Positions 50,955 through 59,869 of a stretch of DNA of 64,000 nucleotides are shown one piece after another. How positions within the stretch are numbered: position 1 is the stretch's first letter; the number at the start of each line of letters is the position of its first letter. The position numbers and the translations under genes are program-made. Source of the stretch: MED-G105 sp038522945 (lineage in GTDB: Bacteria > Pseudomonadota > Alphaproteobacteria > Caulobacterales > Parvularculaceae); assembly GCA_038522945.1 (NCBI GenBank), contig JBCBJV010000009.1, forward strand, positions 88,000-151,999, given 5' to 3'. The notes under the pieces were generated by a model. The model was not told where the DNA came from and made no database searches. It was given only the letters and a program-made list of their open reading frames with translations.

Positions 50955-51390
50955 AGTGAAGCAAGATCGAGACCGCCATAACCGCTTAGGCCAAAACGGG
51001 CTGACGCTTATCGAAGTGCTTATCGCCTTTGCTATCCTCGCTATGATTGTCATCAGCGTTTATTCATTTATTGGACAGAATACGCGTTTTCTGCTGGTTG
51101 CAGAAGATCGGCTTCTCGCGTCCATTGCGATCGACAATCAAGCCATCAATGACTTGGTTTCCATCAGAGGACGGACGGAGGGCACAGAAACACTGGAAGA
51201 AACGATTGGTGGCAGGACATACGTAATTGAGCGAGAGGCGCTTGAGGTAAATGAAGGGCTATTGCGTGTGACGTATACCGCGAGACGTCAGCTTGCGCCT
51301 CAAGTCCCCGGACAGTCGCAGGCACCTGCTTCGTCCCAGTCGCTAAGCCAAACACTTGGACAGGCGGTTATTTTGAGGGAGCGGTCTTAA
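50941..51390 (+). CDS. gspI: type II secretion minor pseudopilin I
   Basis: A 149-residue pseudopilin. The leader ends QNG before LTLIEVLIAFAILAMIVIS; the mature part carries the GspI-like GQNTRFLLVAEDRLLASIAIDNQ segment. Possible starts are GTG 50920, TTG 50941 and GTG 50947; TTG 50941 is chosen because GAGG lies six bases upstream. The C-terminus has a Gln/Ser/Ala-rich stretch (about residues 122-142). Confidence 0.85.
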   Translation: MSVVRVKQDRDRHNRLGQNGLTLIEVLIAFAILAMIVISVYSFIGQNTRFLLVAEDRLLASIAIDNQAINDLVSIRGRTEGTETLEETIGGRTYVIEREALEVNEGLLRVTYTARRQLAPQVPGQSQAPASSQSLSQTLGQAVILRERS

Positions 51391-51393
51391 AGC

Positions 51394-52092
51394 GTGCCCT
51401 TCGCCAGAACATTTTTGCAAAGAAAGAGGCGTCAAGCGGGCCTGACGCTCGTTGAGTTACTGATCGCACTTTTTATTTTTGCACTTTTGTCGAGTGCCGG
51501 TGTTGTCGCCCTTCGGCTTGCGGTGGATTCCCGCGAGCAATTGGGGGAGACGGATGACCGGGTTGAACAATGGCAGTATGCGCGTCTGATCATCAAGCAG
51601 GACCTTCTGCAGGCGACACCACGTCTTGTACGAGACGAATTTGGAGAGCGTCAGCGCTCAGTTATGATTGGCGGGTTTGGCTTCTCCGAAAGGGCGCCGA
51701 TTGCTGGAGAGACCCCATTGGTCGGCTTTGTACGTGGGGGATGGGCAAATCCACAAGCAAACGATCCGCGCTCAAATTTACAGTACATTGAGTATATCGC
51801 CCTTGACGATCAGCTTATTCGCCGGGTCCGACCCTTTCTCGATGATGCCCGGGATCAGCCGGAACACGATGAAACCCTATTGTCTGATGTGTCGAACATT
51901 GAAATCGGTTTTTTGATCGGTGAGACCAGCCGCGGTTTGGAATGGACGCCAGATTGGCCGCTTCCTGACAGTACGAGCGCCAACCGATTGCCGCTCGCCT
52001 TGCAGATTAAGCTTGTAGACCGTCGGTTTGGCGAGGTCGATCAATTGTTTTGGATTGGCGACATCAGCGCAAGCGGTGGAGAGACGGGATGA
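51394..52092 (+). CDS. gspJ: type II secretion minor pseudopilin J
   Basis: A 232-residue pseudopilin. Leader ends QAG before LTLVELLIALFIFALLSSAG. The globular domain has the GspJ pattern VEQWQYARLIIKQDLLQATPR, FVRGGWANPQANDPRSNLQYIEY and a C-terminal PLALQIKLVDRRFGEVDQLFW. GTG start; its last four bases overlap the gspK ATG (ATGA). Confidence 0.93.
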   Translation: MPFARTFLQRKRRQAGLTLVELLIALFIFALLSSAGVVALRLAVDSREQLGETDDRVEQWQYARLIIKQDLLQATPRLVRDEFGERQRSVMIGGFGFSERAPIAGETPLVGFVRGGWANPQANDPRSNLQYIEYIALDDQLIRRVRPFLDDARDQPEHDETLLSDVSNIEIGFLIGETSRGLEWTPDWPLPDSTSANRLPLALQIKLVDRRFGEVDQLFWIGDISASGGETG

Positions 52093-53156
52093 CCCAGTGC
52101 TCAAGCCAGGCGCCAGATAGTTCCGCAGGCGAGCGTGGGGCGGCCCTCATCATAGTTCTACTGCTTGTGGCATCGCTCTCCTTTATCATCGTTGCGATGA
52201 CCGATCGATTGTCGATTTCGGTCCGGCGCACTGGCGCTGTGGCGGTTAGAGACGTTCTGATCTGGCAGACAGTTGGACTGGAAGCCTTTGCCCGTCAGGC
52301 CATCGGAGAGCTCGCCCGCAGCTCTGAAGAGGTGCGCAGCGTCTATTCACTTGAGAACCCACTGTTCCGTGCACCAGTTGCGTTGCCCGTGAACCGTGGT
52401 GAAGGGGAGATCCAGTTTTCCGACGGTGGCCGGTGTTTCAACGTGAACAGTCTCGCAACGACTTCGAGTGGACCCGGACAATCCGGCGAAAGAGATGTGG
52501 ATCAGGGGCAAACGGGCGACGGGCAAACTGGCACAACAGTCTCGCCGGCTCAGGAGTTTCGAGCGTTGGTGACTTCCATTGGGCTTGGTGCTCCGGAAGC
52601 AGAGCGTCTGATCGCTGTTGTCCGAGACTGGGTCGACGCCGACACAATTCAAGGCGTCGGCGGTGCTGAAGATAATCTTTACACGCTTTTGCCAACTCCC
52701 TATCGCACTGGGGGGCAACGGCTTGCTGAAATCAGTGAGTTGCGTGCGATGGACGGTGTAAATGCGGAGACTTATTCGGCGCTGAAGCTTATTCTTTGTG
52801 CTCTACCAACCAATGAACGGCCCAGTTTGAATATTAACATGTTGCGGCCCCAGGATGCGCCGCTTCTCGTGGGTGCGACCGGCGGACGGCTCAGTGCAGC
52901 GGCGGCAACGGACGTGATTGCGTCGCGTCCTCCAGGCGGATGGAAAACCGTGGGGGAGTTTCTTGCTTTGCCAGCTCTCCAGCCCGATCCCGAAGACCAG
53001 GTGAACTTTTCAGACCGTTTTGATATCCGATCGACGTTTATTGATGTGCGGGGCACGGCGTCCGCAGAAGCAATCGACATTGACGTCCGTTTGTTGTTCA
53101 ACGCTGAGGGCGGGAATGTGCGCTTATTGCGCCGCCGCATTGGAGAAGCTGCGTGA
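52089..53156 (+). CDS. gspK: type II secretion minor pseudopilin K
   Basis: Largest minor pseudopilin (355 residues), which caps the pseudopilus. The N-terminal hydrophobic helix is GAALIIVLLLVASLSFIIVA, lacking the conserved Glu5 as usual for GspK. The insert contains RDWVDADTIQGVGGAEDNLY (calcium-site region) and the saposin-like end. The long Gly/Gln-rich loop (about 140-165) is unusual. ATG 52089 overlaps gspJ; gspL overlaps its end. Confidence 0.93.
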   Translation: MTQCSSQAPDSSAGERGAALIIVLLLVASLSFIIVAMTDRLSISVRRTGAVAVRDVLIWQTVGLEAFARQAIGELARSSEEVRSVYSLENPLFRAPVALPVNRGEGEIQFSDGGRCFNVNSLATTSSGPGQSGERDVDQGQTGDGQTGTTVSPAQEFRALVTSIGLGAPEAERLIAVVRDWVDADTIQGVGGAEDNLYTLLPTPYRTGGQRLAEISELRAMDGVNAETYSALKLILCALPTNERPSLNINMLRPQDAPLLVGATGGRLSAAAATDVIASRPPGGWKTVGEFLALPALQPDPEDQVNFSDRFDIRSTFIDVRGTASAEAIDIDVRLLFNAEGGNVRLLRRRIGEAA

Positions 53157-54355
53157 CTGACCGCCTTATCATGCGACTTGGAGCGACGCCGGACGACCAG
53201 ATTGCCTGGTCATCCGTTGAAGCAGGGCTTATGGGCGAGGTCCATCAGTCACCGACACTTGCGATTGCTGCGGAGGAAATCGCGGAGATAACAAGCGAAG
53301 ATGTTGAAATCACGGCCATCATCCAGGGCGAATTTGTTGCCTGCCGCAAGTTTGAAGCGGCGCCCCGAAGTGCTAAAAAGTTCATTTCCGCGGCGAACTT
53401 GATGCTGGAAGATGAGTTGGCATCCCCAGTTGACAACTTGCACATCGCCGTCGGCCATATCGGAGATAATGGTTGGGTCTACGCAATGGACCGGAGCTAC
53501 CTTCGCAATTGGCTCGACGGGTTTGCCGAGAACGACCTTCTTGTTCGGAGCTTGATCGCAGACTTTCATTGTTTAAGTGCGGACCCTGACCGCTTGACGG
53601 TTTTCATTGAAGAAGACCGGGTCGCAGCGGCCTCCAACACTCACGGATTTGCCGCTGAAGCTGATATCGCCCTTGCTGCTGTTGCCCAGTGCATTGTGGA
53701 AGCGCCAGCCAACCCGATCCGTGTTTACGGAGAGTTGCCAAGCCAAAAAGGGGATGGCGGGTTACAGTTTGAGCGGTGTGGACCAGCCGACGCTGAATGC
53801 CTGATTGAGCTTGCGGGGCACCGGTTTGAAAAAGGCGAGGTCGTCAATCTTCTTCAAGCCGAGTTTCGTCCGCCCCGGCGCAAGATTGTTGATGTCAAAC
53901 AATGGACGCGCCCTGCCGCAATGGCGGCAGCTCTGATGGGCACTTTTCTGGCGCTCATTGTGGCGGATGGCATCCGGGCCGGGCGAATTTCAGATCAGTA
54001 CACTGATCAGGCGCAGCTTGTTCTGGATCGCACGTTTCCTGACGCAGCTGGGAGCGATCCGCGCTCTTATGCGCGCTCAGTGCTTTCACAGGGACAAGCC
54101 GGTGCCTCTTTCCTGACCTTGTCGGCGACTGTCTCCGAAGTCGTTTCCAAGCATGATAAAGTTTCCATTGACCGGATCCGGTTTGATGCAGGACGCAGAC
54201 AGTTTGTCTTTTCTGTGCGCAGCAATTCAGATGCGGAAATAGAAACGTTCCGGTCCAGCCTGGCGAGTAAAGGAATTGCGGTTCTGGATACGGGCGGTTA
54301 TCGGCGATCCGGGGCAGCGTGGGTGGGCGACATGACCGTGAGGCTTTCGTCGTGA
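53153..54355 (+). CDS. gspL: type II secretion protein L
   Basis: A 400-residue inner-membrane protein that holds GspE to the platform. An actin-like cytoplasmic domain (about 1-240) is followed by one membrane segment (about 255-275, PAAMAAALMGTFLALIVADG) and a periplasmic ferredoxin-like domain. Sequence conservation is low, so assignment draws on order (between gspK and gspM) as much as motifs. GTG start overlaps the gspK stop. Confidence 0.88.
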   Translation: MTDRLIMRLGATPDDQIAWSSVEAGLMGEVHQSPTLAIAAEEIAEITSEDVEITAIIQGEFVACRKFEAAPRSAKKFISAANLMLEDELASPVDNLHIAVGHIGDNGWVYAMDRSYLRNWLDGFAENDLLVRSLIADFHCLSADPDRLTVFIEEDRVAAASNTHGFAAEADIALAAVAQCIVEAPANPIRVYGELPSQKGDGGLQFERCGPADAECLIELAGHRFEKGEVVNLLQAEFRPPRRKIVDVKQWTRPAAMAAALMGTFLALIVADGIRAGRISDQYTDQAQLVLDRTFPDAAGSDPRSYARSVLSQGQAGASFLTLSATVSEVVSKHDKVSIDRIRFDAGRRQFVFSVRSNSDAEIETFRSSLASKGIAVLDTGGYRRSGAAWVGDMTVRLSS

Positions 54356-54825
54356 CGGAGTTCTGGACACAGTTATCGGATCGTGAGCGTCAACTGATCA
54401 TTGCTGGCGCGGGGGTCGCGCTCTTTTTCGTTGTTGTTCAATTTGTGGTGATGCCACTTCTTGATTGGCGCAAAGATCGATTGGCTGCGGCCGAGAGCGC
54501 AGAGAGCACGTATGATCTTGTCGTGGAAGCCGCCAGCCGGAAGCCAGTGGCACAATCTTCGACTGCGTCAAACCCTAATGCCAGTAAACCAATTCGAAAC
54601 GTATTGTCGGAGACGGCGACGCAATCAGGTGTTAATCTGATTTATGTGAATGTACGCCCGGATGGGGCGGTCGATGCAAATGCGACGAATGTGGACCCGG
54701 CGACCTTATTCGCATGGTTTTCTTCAATGGAGGCCGGTTTTGATGTGCGCTTGCTCCGGGCCGACATTTCGCGAGAGCAGTCCAGTCCGGGTACGCTCCG
54801 CGCTCAGATGACATTTACCAGGTAA
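54352..54825 (+). CDS. gspM: type II secretion protein M
   Basis: A 157-residue bitopic inner-membrane protein. Short cytoplasmic start WTQLSDRERQLIIAGAG, membrane helix (about 18-38), then a periplasmic ferredoxin-like domain ending with LRAQMTFTR. It pairs with GspL. GTG start (overlap GTGA with gspL). The typical GspM pattern near LDWRKDRLAAAE is present. Confidence 0.88.
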   Translation: MTEFWTQLSDRERQLIIAGAGVALFFVVVQFVVMPLLDWRKDRLAAAESAESTYDLVVEAASRKPVAQSSTASNPNASKPIRNVLSETATQSGVNLIYVNVRPDGAVDANATNVDPATLFAWFSSMEAGFDVRLLRADISREQSSPGTLRAQMTFTR

Positions 54826-54833
54826 GTTGAGTT

Positions 54834-55619
54834 ATGGCTCGAAAGACGGCCACCATAAACAATCTGTCCCCTAAAACGCTCGCTGCGTTTTGTGGTCTCG
54901 CGTTCGGGATTGGGGCAATCTCATTCGCGCCTGCGAGTCTCATCACACCGTTGCTTGATGCCGGTGGCACCCAGCTTTCCTTTAAGAAAGTCGAAGGCCG
55001 GCTTTGGCAGGGAACAATTGTCGGCGCCCGGTTGCCTGGTCAAAATCTCGGGGACATTGAATACCGAATTAATCCGTTCTCTGTGCTGATCGGCAGGCCA
55101 TCAGGACAATTCGCGGTTCAAGGCGGTGTCGTGACTGCGATTTCTGATTTTTCTGTAAGCGCCTGGTCGCGTGAGCTTTCGCTTAGAAATGCGACGGTTG
55201 ACTATAACCTTAACAGCTTGACTAAGTATTCCATTTTTGGCTTCCCATACCAGGGTCGGTTTCGCGCTGATATCGACAAGATTGTCTGGGGACGCGACGG
55301 CTGCCGGGATGCACAAGCTACTCTGTGGACTGATATTCTTGATGCATCGTCTAGAGAATATGTTGGTGATGGCATGGAACTGAACGGTGTCGCGGCTTGC
55401 CTGAAGTCTGACCTAGTTGTCGCCTTCGATGGTCGAAATCGAGAAGGCGAAACCCAAATCGAGATTACCTTGAAAAGCTCACTAAGCTATCAGATGGCCG
55501 CTCGGTTGACGCCGCGCCGGGTGCAGATTGCCGAAAGTCTTCGTCAGTTTGGCTTTGAAGAGCGTAATGGGACATTTACTTACGATGCGATTGGCGAATT
55601 GCGGGGTATCCAGTCATGA
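54834..55619 (+). CDS. gspN: type II secretion protein N
   Basis: A 261-residue protein of the GspN family, found only in a subset of type II systems and of unclear function. N-terminal hydrophobic segment (about 15-40), then a beta-rich periplasmic domain with VEGRLWQGTIVGARL and DIEYRINPFSVLIGRPSG, the family pattern of weight-bearing strands seen in TamB/AsmA-like folds. It overlaps the following lipoprotein gene by four bases. Confidence 0.85.
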   Translation: MARKTATINNLSPKTLAAFCGLAFGIGAISFAPASLITPLLDAGGTQLSFKKVEGRLWQGTIVGARLPGQNLGDIEYRINPFSVLIGRPSGQFAVQGGVVTAISDFSVSAWSRELSLRNATVDYNLNSLTKYSIFGFPYQGRFRADIDKIVWGRDGCRDAQATLWTDILDASSREYVGDGMELNGVAACLKSDLVVAFDGRNREGETQIEITLKSSLSYQMAARLTPRRVQIAESLRQFGFEERNGTFTYDAIGELRGIQS

Positions 55620-56110
55620 AGCGAGCGTCGATTTGTCTGACCCAGTTACTGCTTGCCTCTCTGATTGTAGTTGGATGCACGACCGCGGGGTCAACAAGCA
55701 AGTCGGGTGCTGCCCCCGGTGCCGCCCGGTCTGCAAGCGAAGGCATTATCCTCTCCGGGATTGATCAGTCGGCACTGCCTAAAGGCAAATGCGGGATGAT
55801 CCTGTGGACGGTCGATGAAGCGCGTCCAAAGTCAATTTTCCGCTTTATTTCTGGCGATGATGCCGAAGTCGGCCTGAACGGCAGCTTGGTTCAGTTGCCG
55901 TTGATCGAAGCCTCGGGGGCGAACAGTTACGGCGTATCAGAGTGGCAGGCCTTTGTGAGTGATCGAGGTGTACGTATCGATGTGAAGGTGAAGTTTGGGA
56001 TCGGCTTTGAGGGCGGTTCTTATCTCCAAGAGGGCATTATTTCCGTGGAAGACCCCACCGGCTGGCGAACAGTTGCCCCAGCAGCAGGCATCGCCGGATG
56101 TCGCACATAA
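55616..56110 (+). CDS. small lipoprotein at the end of the gsp operon
   Basis: A 164-residue precursor with a lipobox (IVVGC, Cys21), a Ser/Ala/Gly-rich spacer (about 22-45) and a domain starting KGKCGMILWTVDEARPKSIF and ending in IAGCRT, so one disulfide between the two remaining cysteines is possible. The ATG overlaps the gspN stop (ATGA), indicating operon membership. I do not recognise the family. Its size, lipidation and position are compatible with an outer-membrane assembly factor (pilotin) for GspD, or with a secretion accessory protein; neither can be shown by sequence here. Confidence 0.7.
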   Translation: MKRASICLTQLLLASLIVVGCTTAGSTSKSGAAPGAARSASEGIILSGIDQSALPKGKCGMILWTVDEARPKSIFRFISGDDAEVGLNGSLVQLPLIEASGANSYGVSEWQAFVSDRGVRIDVKVKFGIGFEGGSYLQEGIISVEDPTGWRTVAPAAGIAGCRT

Positions 56111-56124
56111 GGACCACTCGCCTC

Positions 56125-56880
56125 TTAGTGTGCGTGCGGAACGAACGCGTGGTTAATGGTCACGCCAATTGTCGCGATTGCAACGCCGATACCTGCCCAT
56201 AAGAACGTTCGGTTGTTCGCCGTTTTTGCTGCATGAGGGCCTAAATGAAAAACGATAATATATATCAGGGCACCAGCTGTGATCCCCATCAGAGCCCCAA
56301 TTGGAAGCTCAATAGAGTAATCGAGGACCAGGGCACCCAGCAAAGCGCCGACGACAGTCGTCACGGATGAGGCAAAAAAACCAATTACCAAAGACAGGAC
56401 GTTTGAGAAGCCAGCCTCGCGCATGAGGAAGAACGCGATGATCCCTTCTGGAAACTCATGTAACAAAAGGCCAAACGTCGACACTAGACCCGTAAACGTG
56501 TCTTCGTGGAAGGAGACTTCATAGATTGCCCCGTCAAGCAGCGAATGAAACGCAAGTGGCAGAATCGAAGCAAAGCCAAAGGCGACCGTTCGCGCTTCGC
56601 TTTGGCTCGGTGTTAGAATGCGCAGACCGACATTCAGGGTAACCATCACGGTGATGGCACCCAGGATCCACTTCCAGGCCCCTTCTGAGTAATCAAAAGA
56701 CTCAGGGATCAGGTGCAGCATGACACCGACTGTCAGTATGCCAATGGCAAATGCAGAGAAGTAGGGGCTATTCCGTCGTGCCCAATCGCCCACGAGCAAG
56801 AACGATAAAATCCCCAGAGCCGATACGGCTGCCGCGGCAAGACTCGCCGTCAGACCATGGGCATGGTCTTCTCCAATCAT
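56125..56880 (-). CDS. ZIP-family metal transporter
   Basis: Probable importer of zinc or other divalent metal. The 251 residues have about eight membrane segments with the motifs HSLLDGA and LLLHEFPEGI (metal-site HxxxD and HExPEG in segments 4-5) and a His-containing N-terminus. The frame starts at a TTG at 56916, but the ATG at 56880 has GAAGGGG about 11 nt upstream, so I prefer it. Convergent with the gsp operon lipoprotein gene; divergent from the CDF gene. Confidence 0.85.
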   Translation of the reverse strand: MIGEDHAHGLTASLAAAAVSALGILSFLLVGDWARRNSPYFSAFAIGILTVGVMLHLIPESFDYSEGAWKWILGAITVMVTLNVGLRILTPSQSEARTVAFGFASILPLAFHSLLDGAIYEVSFHEDTFTGLVSTFGLLLHEFPEGIIAFFLMREAGFSNVLSLVIGFFASSVTTVVGALLGALVLDYSIELPIGALMGITAGALIYIIVFHLGPHAAKTANNRTFLWAGIGVAIATIGVTINHAFVPHAH

Positions 56881-56976
56881 CGTTGCGGAATCCCCTTCGA
56901 TAACGCGGTAAGACAACTTGGTGGTCGCCTAGATGCCCCAAAATTGGCACGCGCAAATTTCATTCATTCACGTCGA

Positions 56977-56993
56977 ATTATATTGTGTATAAT
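56977..56993. promoter_or_regulatory. Palindrome in the ZIP/CDF divergent promoter region
   Basis: ATTATA, five bases, TATAAT, a perfect 6-bp inverted repeat in a very AT-rich stretch. Placed about 100 nt before the ZIP start and 150 nt before the CDF start, it could be the operator of a metal-responsive regulator such as Zur, Fur or MntR; the protein is not identified. TATAAT is itself a -10 hexamer on either strand. Confidence 0.5.
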
Positions 56994-57143
56994 GTTATCA
57001 CGTCACCTGAGTGCCCGGCGCATTTTGTAAGCTGTTGCACAGATGCGGCATTTGTGAGGGGCAGAAGAACAGTTTCCCTTGCCCTGCTGGTTCGGGGCGC
57101 GATACAACAAACGACGTTTAGAAGTCTTGGTTCGCCCTGATAT

Positions 57144-58208
57144 ATGTCTCATTGCGGTCACGACCACGGATCAAGTTCTGACACCCGCCGGTTACTTCTC
57201 GCGCTTGGTGTGATCGTTGTCTTCCTGATCGTTGAAATAATTGGCGGACTTTTATCCCAGTCCCTAGCGCTTATTGCTGACGCAGCGCATATGGCGACGG
57301 ATGCACTAGCTCTCAGTCTAGCAGCGAGTGCGCAGTGGGTTGCCTCCCGTCCAGCTGGACCCAATCTCCATTTCGGGTATCAGCGTGCTAAGGTGTTGGC
57401 GGCGTTTGTGAATGGGATCGCCCTATTAATTGTTCTCCTGTGGATAGTGTACGAAGCAATTTCACGGCTCTTCAACCCGGTTGAGGTCGAATGGCGGACG
57501 ATGCTGGTAGTGGCAGTTCTCGGTCTTGTCGCTAACGGTGTTGCGTTTGCCGTGCTCCACCAAGGTCAGGTTTCCCACAACATCAATGTGCGCGGAGCCA
57601 TGCTCCATGTTGCAAGCGACTTCTTAGGGTCTGTGGTTGCAGTCATCGGCGGGATCACCATCGCGCTTTCTGGATCGAGTCGTATTGATCCGATTTTGTC
57701 AGTTATCGTTGCAGCCCTGATTGCAAACGCGGCAATCAAACTTCTGAGAGAGACGGGACACGTCTTGTTGGAGGGCGCGCCAGCGAACATTTGCGCCGGG
57801 GAGATTGAGCAGGATCTGCATAGTTGGTTACCCGCCGTGAGAGATATTCATAACGTCCAGATCTGGCAGATAACGCCTGAGTCTCCCCAGATTACCCTGC
57901 ATGCACGATTGTTCGAGGGGGAAAACCCGGAGGCAACCCTCACAAACTTGAAAGAGAGACTGAAAAACAAGTTCGGTATCTCTCAGTCGACCATACAGAT
58001 TGAGTTTAGTGCCGACTGTCCTGATTGCGTGGGTGAAGCTGTCGTGCGCCGTGCCGCCGTCCAATTGGGGGATGACGTGGGTCACCCTCGTCAAGTTCGG
58101 CAAGAAGATGATACGCCAACGAAACAGGGGATCGATAAGGCCACATCAGATCCTGGCCATGGATCCTTGCCTGGTGGGGTCGTGACTGCTCGTCCTCAGA
58201 AAGCCTGA
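57144..58208 (+). CDS. cation diffusion facilitator (CzcD/ZitB type metal efflux)
   Basis: A 354-residue proton-driven exporter of Zn2+/Co2+-type ions. His-rich start (MSHCGHDHG), six membrane segments, the site motifs IADAAHMATD (segment 2) and LHVASDFLGS (segment 5), and a cytosolic C-terminal dimerisation domain. A further tail (about 290-354) has a CxxC (CPDC) and a hydrophilic end longer than usual, so it may bind metal. Divergent from the ZIP importer, an arrangement suiting opposite metal responses. Confidence 0.9.
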   Translation: MSHCGHDHGSSSDTRRLLLALGVIVVFLIVEIIGGLLSQSLALIADAAHMATDALALSLAASAQWVASRPAGPNLHFGYQRAKVLAAFVNGIALLIVLLWIVYEAISRLFNPVEVEWRTMLVVAVLGLVANGVAFAVLHQGQVSHNINVRGAMLHVASDFLGSVVAVIGGITIALSGSSRIDPILSVIVAALIANAAIKLLRETGHVLLEGAPANICAGEIEQDLHSWLPAVRDIHNVQIWQITPESPQITLHARLFEGENPEATLTNLKERLKNKFGISQSTIQIEFSADCPDCVGEAVVRRAAVQLGDDVGHPRQVRQEDDTPTKQGIDKATSDPGHGSLPGGVVTARPQKA

Positions 58209-58248
58209 GAAGTAAGCAAGAACATGAGTTTTTCAGTAATTAGGTCGA

Positions 58249-59595
58249 TTACCTTATCGGGCTTTTCAGACGCCGGCCTGCAGTCGTATCGATTCCGCGA
58301 GCAGCAAGCCTCCAACTGAATCGCTTCCGCACCGAACCTCGCTGGCGGGCGTTTGCTCCCAATGGGCTCGTGATATGTGAAGCTGAGGCAATCAGTGCAA
58401 TGACCAGCAAATAGCCGTCCCACATTTCTAATGAAGCCGATGCACCGCCAATGCAAAAAACGGCAAGGGAAATCTGGGAGAAGTATCCAAACCGACCGAC
58501 CCAAGGGGGAACTTGTCCTTCTTTCCTGCCGAGTTTCTGAAGCCGCAAGGCCGAGAAAAATCCCGTTCCTATAATTGACAGAAAGATGAAGAGCCCGGCG
58601 ATACCCATGCCGCCAAGGATCTCAAAGTAGATGCTGTGTGCAGCTTTTGCTCGGGGTGCTCTTGCCGGATCGACTGTTTTTGCAAGCTCCGTCTGGTAGG
58701 GGACGCGCAAGCCTGCACCGGTCACCGGGTTTTCGCGGGCAAAAGCAGTATTGATATACCAGGCGTCAACGCGGCCCATGAATGACTCATCTTGCGTTGC
58801 CTCAGTGATCGTGGACATTCGCTCGGTCCATTTCGACGGCACCATCGCTACTAGTGGGATGGATAAAAGCACAACCAAAGAAGCAATCGCTATTTTGTGG
58901 TTAGACTTTAGCCAGAAATAGCCTGCAAAAACGATGATTGAGAGGAACGCGCCTCGAGAGTGCGTGCCGATTATTGACAAAACTGCGCAGAGGAATACCA
59001 CCATAAGGCCTTGCTTGACGATTGGTCTGGACGCTTCACCGCGCAGATACAAAATAAGGGGCAAGCTGGTGGCCAGCATGATGCCGATATGGTTGTTGTC
59101 TCCCATTAAGGTCTCGTCGATGCCCTGGACCCGGTATTGCCCGAAAGTCAGGATCGTAAAAATCGCTCCTTTCACCGCGAAGAAACCGAGCCCTAAAACG
59201 AGGACCCATAACAGGGCATGGAGCCGCAACCGCGATGTCACCATTTGTGTACAGAGGAGAATGAAGACCATGGTTTTCAGGAAACGATCCGTATAAGGGG
59301 CAGAATGGGTAGGATCGAGAGAGAAATGTTGTGACAGCAAAAGCCAGGCGCAAAAGAGCAGCATGATGCCGATCGTAAGATCGAGACGAAACCTGGAGAT
59401 CGCACCATTTATAAGGATAGACAAAATCGTTGTGCCGGCAATGAGGGAGTTCAGCGGAATCCCAAATGCGCCATAGGCAAGCTGGTGTGGCGTGACCAAA
59501 GTAAACCAAGCCCATAGCAACAGGCCGGCAAAGGGAAATCGCAAGGCGACCACAAGCGCACTAAGAATAACAAAGACGATCAATACGTCGCGCAT
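58249..59595 (-). CDS. O-antigen-ligase-like membrane protein, exosortase A system-associated O-glycosylation ligase
   Basis: A 448-residue polytopic membrane protein of the Wzy/WaaL ligase superfamily. The N-terminal RFPFAGLLLWAWFTLVTPHQ and the segment GIDETLMGDNNHIGIMLAT are features I associate with the exosortase A-linked putative O-glycosylation ligase group (TIGR03097). About 10-12 membrane helices, large periplasmic loop between about 250 and 320 (with RENPVTGAGLRVPY). Probably glycosylates or polymerises surface glycans of PEP-CTERM systems; the substrate is unknown. Convergent with the CDF gene, followed by a basic C-terminal tail. Confidence 0.8.
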   Translation of the reverse strand: MRDVLIVFVILSALVVALRFPFAGLLLWAWFTLVTPHQLAYGAFGIPLNSLIAGTTILSILINGAISRFRLDLTIGIMLLFCAWLLLSQHFSLDPTHSAPYTDRFLKTMVFILLCTQMVTSRLRLHALLWVLVLGLGFFAVKGAIFTILTFGQYRVQGIDETLMGDNNHIGIMLATSLPLILYLRGEASRPIVKQGLMVVFLCAVLSIIGTHSRGAFLSIIVFAGYFWLKSNHKIAIASLVVLLSIPLVAMVPSKWTERMSTITEATQDESFMGRVDAWYINTAFARENPVTGAGLRVPYQTELAKTVDPARAPRAKAAHSIYFEILGGMGIAGLFIFLSIIGTGFFSALRLQKLGRKEGQVPPWVGRFGYFSQISLAVFCIGGASASLEMWDGYLLVIALIASASHITSPLGANARQRGSVRKRFSWRLAARGIDTTAGRRLKSPIR

Positions 59596-59792
59596 CTTGT
59601 GTTGGAGCCCTTTCCGAAATGCCCGTGATCAGCGTCGGGTATTCTGACGGATACAATTTCTGCGCCTTATTAACCTTTACATCCAAATGGGCCAAGTTTT
59701 CTGGCGGTTTTGTGGGGCAATGACACTGGTCAGAAGGCTTTTGACTGATCCCGAAAGAGTTTTCGTCACCCGATTTGATTCAAGTGGCTGAG

Positions 59793-59869
59793 TGGCGACC
59801 CCGAGAGGATTCGAACCTCTGGCCTACAGATTAGGAATCTGCCGCTCTATCCTACTGAGCTACGGGGCC
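59793..59869 (-). tRNA. tRNA-Arg (anticodon CCT)
   Basis: Minus-strand cloverleaf of 77 nt with encoded CCA (59793-59795). Acceptor GGCCCCG/CGGGGTC with discriminator G, anticodon arm GCAGA-TTCCTAA-TCTGT giving anticodon CCT, T-arm CAGAGGTTCGAATCCTCTC. Reads AGG codons. Confidence 0.96.
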
